Shown one piece after another: positions 57,500 through 64,000 of a stretch of DNA of 64,000 bases. The stretch covers positions 16,988,001-17,052,000 of the forward strand of contig CM059625.1 of the NCBI GenBank assembly GCA_030435675.1, given 5' to 3'. The first letter of the stretch is position 1. Each line of letters begins with the position of its first letter. The stretch comes from Steinernema hermaphroditum (taxonomy: Eukaryota; Nematoda; Chromadorea; Rhabditida; Steinernematidae). The notes beneath the pieces were generated by a model. It ran no database searches. It worked only from the letters and a program-made list of their open reading frames with translations, and had not been told where the DNA came from. The position numbers and the translations under genes are program-made.

Positions 57500-60400
57500 T
57501 TGTCTACAATGATTGAAATAGTTGCACCTTAGTGTCATTTCGCGGGGGTAAACTAGTTTAATTAGTATAAGTCGTCGTATATGTGGCATCGCCTTTACCG
57601 CAGTTCCGTCTTTGATGTTCGCTGTGGTTTATGCCACGCTTAAGATCACGAGTTGTTTTTTATCATCTTTCCTTTCTGTACCCGTGGGTGTTCCCGCAAT
57701 CAACAAGGATGTCCTGTACATCCGATACTTCTGAAGGGTTGGCTTCGATAAGTGGACTACCATAAATAGCTCTTCAACGGTCTGGGAATTAGTTCCCGTT
57801 AATGTTGTGTACTTACCCTTATTTTGTTGTTGTCCTTTCGACCAAAGATAGAGGTTCTCGTGTGTCTCTTGGTACCTTTCCTTGAAGGAATTCGTAGAAG
57901 AAATTAACTGCAATTTCTCGTCATCAATTAGTTCCTCTTTCTTGATGCTTCAGGTAATGTGCGCTGACCTTTTGGGAAATTGGCGCTTGTACAGCAGCGA
58001 TTTTGTCTCCTTCTGGAGATTTGTAATTTTAAGAACGAACGATGCGTAATTTCATTGTAATACAAGTGAGATAACAGGTTTCTGAGCTTTTTCTGTGCGT
58101 ACGGAAAGCAGTGTCGTCTGTCTTCATATTTTGCGGTAAAGCGATGCTTATGGCGATGCATATAATAAGCTTTTGGAAAACGACTTCTAATTTGTTTATT
58201 TATTCGACAAATTATGCAGAGCGTCACGCTGTTTACCTTAAAGAAACAGTGGCGGTTTGATACGACCACATCCTGTTTTTGCCAGTTTCACGGTGAGCAT
58301 CGTTACGTAGAATCCTATTATGGATGCTTGGGACAATTTAGCCGTAATCTTCCCCGGGCATTTCCTAATGGTATTCAGTTCCTCATGCTTTAACGCACAG
58401 GGAAATACGCTCTCTGAAGAGCAAAAGCGTAGGTTTCGTCGAAATCTAGAAATCGTCTTGTGCATTGCACTAGGTACCATAACACTCATGTGCTCGTTGT
58501 GGCAAGACGCTAGTAATAGTCCAGTAATTCGGAAGTAACTCTGCCAGCTTCCTCTAAATTAGTTCCTTTTCTATTTTGTACTGTCGACATTTGACGTGAT
58601 TTTTTGGAACCGAGTGGTACAATTGTGCAAAATTGAGACAAAAGATCATGTACACTTTATTGTTCCTCACACGGAACTTGAATCGTGAAAAACGAAGATA
58701 TCGTGCCTGAGGCTGTACAATTTTAACGGCAGTTTGCGCTAAGAATCGCCACGTATGCACCTATCGAATGAAATTCTCGCGATGAGCAATTCACAGAAAT
58801 TAGATGTAATTTTCCGCTGGTAACTCTACCTGCGTAAAGTTCACATTTTACCTTCGGATGTTAATGCAAAGCAGCCAGCTTTTTTTCAATGAGCGCTTCT
58901 CTGTTCACTGCGCTGTCGGGCTAAAATTGCAGATTTAATGAAGAAAGTCACGTGTACTTTACGAGCTTCTTGCTTATCTGATTGTACGTGGCGATGCAGC
59001 TGCTAATCTTCACGATGATGCCGTAGACGGAAATACTCGGAAGTTATGACGTTTACATGTATGACACGCAACGGCCATTCCTTCTTGCGTACCGTAACTC
59101 TAGGAACTGCGAACAGCTTGTAGACAGAAAGCTAGACATTGCCCTTGCCTTGTATGATCTTCGAGCCCTTCGGTGTGTTGACACGTAGACGCTTAGGGAG
59201 CATTGATGCCATCTTCTTGATAATTAAGTCTAATCTTCGAACATCACTTCTTCCTTCCTTTTCGTATTCCTTCCAATGGACTCAGCGTTTTTTAAATAAC
59301 CCTTGGGAAACACGATTGTTTTGCAGTGAACTATGAAAATGTTTGGTATTCCCTTGTGGGGTGTCCGCGTACTACGGTGTGTGTACAATACAATAACAGT
59401 ACTCTAAACAGAGAAATGGACCTTAAAAATACGCAAGTTACTATATGATCGGCTGTAGTTTATGACCTGAAATAGGCACACTTGATTAACGCCTAAATTT
59501 GGTAACTTGAAAATAATGATGCTTATTAAGAGCGATTTGAACGTTCAAATTATTTCCTTTTCATTTTAATCAATTTGCACTAGGAACAGTTGGAGATTTA
59601 AGCGGCAATGTCTTGGTCGATCTCATCATTATAGGTGCTGGGATCTTCACCTTTCTGATAACTTTGGCCCACCTCATAAATTTCTCGCGACAGATCAAAC
59701 ACTTTGTGCTACAGTAATCGCACTGATCATATAAGCTAAGCCATAACCAATCGCTATGTCATTGATCAATCAAAAATCGGTATTATAACAGTAATATCCT
59801 TTGCTATCACTTCATTCGAACCCAGCTAACTATTCCCATGACATTTCGTAAGGTGTAAACGGGTAAAAACCAAAGAATCATGCGATTGTGTAAACACATA
59901 TTCTTTGGTTGCCTAGCTTCGTGGAAAAGCCTACAAATCGCCTATCGCCACTTCTATGAAAGACCAACTTTTTCCTGGAATTTCTGTATCTTTAAGCGAA
60001 AAGATGTTCATTGTAACTATAAAAGAATCTCGCCATGGGTCTCTGCCGCTTTTTGTTATGTAAAACTTTCGTTACGCTCACAATCTTCAATTATACTAGT
60101 GCTTCTACTCGTGTCCTAGTTGGCAAGGTATTGATATGCTTTGAATTGTAGCAAAAAGTCTAGTTTAATACTACAGTAGGACACAATAGTTCAGTTGTAA
60201 TCCCGGCAACTCCCGGAGGTCCACTTAAGTACAACATTTACTAAAGCCTTTTAGACTCTGCTTGTTTATCTGTTAGGCAAGTAGGTGGCCTCCTTTGTTT
60301 TGTCCTAGCATTAACTGTCCGAATGATCTCTTGAAAGTAGGTGTCTTATGCGAATGCGTAGGTTCTGAACTTAATAACTTCAAGGAAAATGCACGACAAA

Positions 60401-61799
60401 AGCCGTCTTTAGAACTGCTTTCTAGGAACGTCAACAAATCTGTCTCTAGTTCACCTGAAAAAAAAGGACGCAGTTATAACCTTCGACCGTTTGGAAATGT
60501 TTTCATGAGCGTGCTTGGCCGTCACACGCCCAAAGCTCGAATTACTTCCTCGCTCGATCGTCACTTTAAGTGTGTCCTTCTCACCTGAGAAATTGCCAGA
60601 ATTTTTGCTGGTAGATCAGGACAGCCGTTCCACTTTTCGCATCAAGTGATTTTCGATCAAAAGTCATTTGTCCTTTGCGCGTTTATTTGGTGGGTAGAAA
60701 ACTCGGCGAGCTACTCGGAAGCACATACGGATTACTAATCTTCGATCATATTAGGGAATGGTCGAAAATACGCTAGATGCTCATTCAGGCGGCAACGTTG
60801 ACCCTTCCAATTTTTCGTCACTTCCGTCTTCTTTTCTTCATTGTTATGTTTCAATGTAATATTTTTTTTATGAGGAAACAAAATGAACTCCCAGAAACAA
60901 ACGCTCCCAGGAAAAGGGCAGCAGACACTGTCGTATTCACCAAACATCAATTATTTTCCTACCTGGCATGACGGACATTTTCGCATTCTGTCCTTTTACG
61001 GTCGACTAACCCGCGCGTCTCGAGTACACGATCATGTTCGTCATACCCCGGTACTCTTGGAAGATAAACATATCAAACATGATTTAGAACTGGACAAGTA
61101 TTATGTGTTTATTTTTTTATTATTATGAGCTGAAATATCGTCATGATAAACAGAATCGTTTATTTTCGTTTTAATAGGAATGATATTTACTCCTAAATCG
61201 TTTACATAACAGCGTTTTGTTGGCGCGCAGGAACACCTGAATTCCGAAGTGTGATCAGCCATATCATTTAGTCATTCCCTGCACGATTTTGTCTTCTCCA
61301 CGTGGTCGTCTTGTCCGACTCCGCCTTCGTGACTTCCATATGTTTCGTGATAGTCAGCATTTCGTTTATGTTTTGGCGGGACTGCTTCATTTAGTCGAAT
61401 TTAGCCCTTACATTATTGGCGCATCAAAAACAAATTTCCGCAAGTGTATGTTTTGTTCCTCCTCCTTCCCACATCTGGACCTGCCACACGACACGCTCTC
61501 TTTCGTACGACGAGTTTCAAAGGGTCGAAGCCTCAATCTCCTCCCCCTCCTGACGTTGTCCCCTCGGGTTAATGCCACCTCCATCATTACGTTTATCAAG
61601 TGCTAATTTTGAGCGCGTCGACCACTCACAAATGCCCAACGTTGACCACTCTCAAATCTGTGCATTCACATTCTGCACTCAATTTCAATATCTTCAATTT
61701 CTTTGCCACTCATGCTATGTGGAACAATGCGCTGAACCGTTGAATTATTAAGCATCGTGGTCCGATTCGACTTTTTCCTTTCGCGCTCATAACTTCATC

Positions 61800-61810
61800 G
61801 TTCTTATAGA
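61800..61810 (+). promoter_or_regulatory. Probable trans-splice acceptor of the neuropeptide receptor gene
   Basis: CGTTCTTATAG ends at 61809, one base before the ATG at 61811, with no coding exon upstream to pair with it. Confidence 0.55.
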
Positions 61811-63308
61811 ATGAACGGAAGTTCATATGTGTGGCCATCGCTTCTGTGGCGGAACCACACTGCCTACTGTCAGCCGATTCAAGTCCTTCTACCGGAGAAG
61901 GTCGATTCGCTAGAGTCTCAGATCACCTTTTCCTTCTTTTACCTACTCGTTTGGCTTTTTGCTGTTTCAGGAAACGTATGCGTTCTATACGTTGTTTCCT
62001 TCAAACAGGTGAGACAAGCACCAAAAGACAAATTTAATGAACACTAATCCGCTTCAGGTCTCCCTGTCGGTGCGAACTGTGTTCATTGCCAATTTATCCA
62101 TAAGCGATATACTGATGTCCCTAACGAGTCTTCCAGTCACAGCTGTCAACATTTTCACCCGTGATTGGGTGTTTCCCAGAGTGTTTTGCAAGTTAATCGG
62201 CGTATTTCAGGTATGCCGTTTGTGTCCAAATTGCTCATTTTCACCTGCTCATGTTTAGGGAGGCAGCATTTTCGTGTCCAGCTTCACGCTGACCGCGATC
62301 GCCGTCGATCGCTACTTTCTAATTAGCCGGCCGAACGTTCAGGTAAGAGACACTGGCCGTTTGCCTACGCCTTGGCGCATTTCCACTAATTGCTTCAAGC
62401 AAAGTTAGCATTAATAACAGTCACACAGCGGTGACGTCAAATAGGAATACATTTTTGCATTTCTTTGGAAAGCGTTCCTACACATTTTGACTAGATTTCG
62501 TGTGTGGGTTTGCATGTCGATCGTTCTTCTGATCAACGGCTTAAGCCATTGATGCATTTTTATAACAGTTCCACTTGAAGTGTAAGCCTTGATTTGAAGA
62601 TGTTTTGGACATAATAAGTTTATTCGATTTGAAATGGTAGAAATTGGTAGAAATGTATCCTTCTGACCTCAGTCAAAGCTCTCACGGCTACACTAAACCA
62701 AACGAATTTTTTATTGACACAACCCGACATATCCTAAAAAAGCTTAGTACGTCAGCAGATTAGAGATTTTATTAAACTGTTCTCAGTGGACTTTCCTTCA
62801 TACACAGCGTAACGAAAACAAGCCCTTTTACCCCTTAAGCGCTTTTTGTGTGTCGACCCGTCACGCACAGCATTGTACTTTGAAACCCGGACAAAACAAC
62901 TGATCCGTCTTTTTAGGTGATCAACTTCAGCCGAGCCATCACCATAGTCGCCGGTATTTGGTTCATCGGGTATGGACTGGCGCTGCCTGTCGGCTTTTTT
63001 TCAAAAGCCGAATCTTATCCGCCGTATTGCGGCTCATTTTGTGAAGAACAATGGTGAGTGATTTTAAATGAGCGGAGGTTATTGTACGCTATTGCTAGGC
63101 CCGACGCAGTAGACGGAGTTTCAAAGATGCGCCGCTTTTACGGGTTGACTGTGCTCGTTCTACAGTTCGGCATGCCGGTCGTGATTTCGTCGTTATGCTA
63201 CATTGCCGTGAGCCGGGTCATCTCGCGACAGATCGAGAAGCGTCGTCGCCAACATATGCTTCCCGATAACGAACAGAAGTTGGTTAGCCGCAAGAATCGA
63301 TCGCTCAG
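61811..63308 (+). CDS. Neuropeptide receptor (NPY/NPR-like class A GPCR), 5' part
   Basis: Exons 61811-62008, 62058-62210, 62259-62342, 62917-63053 and 63099-63308 give the first 260 codons, ending in phase 2 at a GT donor. TM1 is FYLLVWLFAVSGNVCVLYVV, TM2 VFIANLSISDILMSLTSLPV, and the loop keeps the conserved Trp and Cys (DWVFPRVFCK). TM3 ends in FTLTAIAVDRYFLISRPN with an intact DRY. TM4 is ITIVAGIWFIGYGLALPVG and TM5 LTVLVLQFGMPVVISSLCYI. ExtraCell sequons NGS and NHT are near the N-terminus. The (S)FTLTAIAVDRYF pattern is characteristic of NPY/NPF-type receptors, the nematode NPR group. TM6 and TM7 are not found up to 64000, so the gene runs off the window. Confidence 0.88.
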
Positions 63309-64000
63309 GTTAGTTGCGTTTAATTGTTTTCTATGTAACGACCTCCTCTTTGCGTTGTTCTTTGAAGATTATGCAAATTTATGGATTTGTTTTCGTCTGT
63401 GCAAGCACTGCCTTCCATGCTAATAAGGTCATCTTTGAGCTGAATTGTCATTCTGTTAAACATTACTAAGCTAGCCGGAACATTTAGGCAGATTACAAAT
63501 TTACTAGTCACACGGGAAATTGCAATCATCGGTTGTTTATATAGTAGTCGGACGACGACAAATACGCCGCCGAAATATTGCAAAAACATGCATTTTAGTA
63601 CGGTGGTTCGTGTTTCGCAGGGATCAACATTCACTTCGTTTTCAACTTCCTGCTGTAGCATAAATTTCACGTAAACACGAAACCGTTTTGGTGCTATTTT
63701 TGAGTTTGGGGCCACCTTGCTTCCCTCAAAAACGTGCGCAAAACAGGATATGTTTTTAGGTTAGTCTATTGCAATTACTATGCTGGTATTCACACATTTT
63801 AGTACGACATGTTCTGCACTAATCTCTAAAAGCCGTTAAAACATGTCCTCCACTCTTTACTAGTCCAGGCTGGGCGCAGATAACATTTGAGATTGAGTTG
63901 TAGCACGATAAAGCTATTGTCGTTAGTACAGATAACTGCATTTTTGGGTCGATTTTGAATGCTTTTCTTTTTCGCACCCACGAAATCTAAAATAACTAAT
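63309..64000 (+). other. Probable intron of the neuropeptide receptor gene
   Basis: Follows a GT donor at 63309. Acceptor-like sites near 63620, 63760 and 63803 give frames that stop quickly and do not encode a TM6, so the next exon lies beyond the window. Confidence 0.5.

Larger units (their letters stand above)
47514..61810. other. 14-kb region without a convincing multi-exon gene
   Basis: Open frames are short, overlap on both strands and lack motifs that join into exons, unlike the rest of the window. The longest (55809-56348, 179 codons, no ATG at its start) is not recognisable. Visible structure: tandem duplications at 49818-49873 and 53786-53827, a 12-bp doublet at 55646-55669, a 9-bp hairpin at 57479-57499 and a small signal-peptide ORF at 51750-51887. 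It may be intergenic or hold regulatory DNA of the receptor at 61811. Confidence 0.5.

Noticed and set aside
63320..63715. 131-codon minus-strand frame after the neuropeptide receptor exons
   Set aside because: It lies in what should be an intron of the receptor, resembles no family, and overlaps stops in all sense frames.

Overview
The window is nuclear DNA of a nematode. Most protein-coding genes are split by very short GT-AG introns (typically 42-50 bp) with T-rich acceptors ending in TTTCAG or TTTTAG. Several start codons sit a few bases after an unpaired acceptor, as expected for spliced-leader trans-splicing. Gene content is typical of nematodes: serpentine receptors, an ET-module-like secreted protein, a MASK ankyrin/KH protein and a TGF-beta type I receptor. 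I could not fix the genus; a chromadorean worm with C. elegans-like gene structure fits. Exon models below were built by hand and checked for reading phase at each junction.

Layout. 1-826 (-): 5' part of PWP1, cut by the window start. 4781-7267 (+): nematode chemoreceptor-like 7TM protein. 8402-11400 (+): FMRFamide-receptor-like GPCR. 12541-20867 (+): a 22-exon MASK/ANKHD1 gene, the largest in the window. 22426-23099 (+): small protein with an eIF4B-type IFGEAKPVDT motif. 24113-24995 (+): NFU1 Fe-S scaffold. 25291-26740 (+): CDC50/TMEM30 flippase subunit. 27010-30670 (+): TGF-beta/BMP type I receptor kinase with a Ser/Gly-rich insert in the kinase domain. The last three lie head to tail with gaps of about 270-300 bp and may form an operon. 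34859-38535 (+): intron-rich BED-finger/hAT-derived gene that looks domesticated. 39892-40185 (-): ET-module-like secreted protein. 41263-42350: 3' remnant of a maT-like (DD37D) mariner element interrupted by a 621-bp retroposon flanked by a 13-bp target-site duplication. A second, 5'-truncated copy of that retroposon lies at 23179-23383. 44177-45527 (+): another serpentine receptor. 46371-47513 (+): SANT-like nuclear protein that may be a divergent SNAPC2. 47514-61810: about 14 kb with no convincing multi-exon gene. 61811-63308 (+): 5' part of a neuropeptide (NPY/NPR-like) GPCR that runs off the window end.

The genes do not form one pathway. Themes are chemosensory/neuropeptide signalling (four GPCRs), housekeeping (PWP1, NFU1, CDC50), and TGF-beta signalling. 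The most unusual elements are the nested retroposon family with a 3' stem-loop and CTCGTAA-repeat tail, the domesticated hAT protein with a degraded dimerisation motif, the receptor kinase insert, and the Cys/His-rich linker in MASK.
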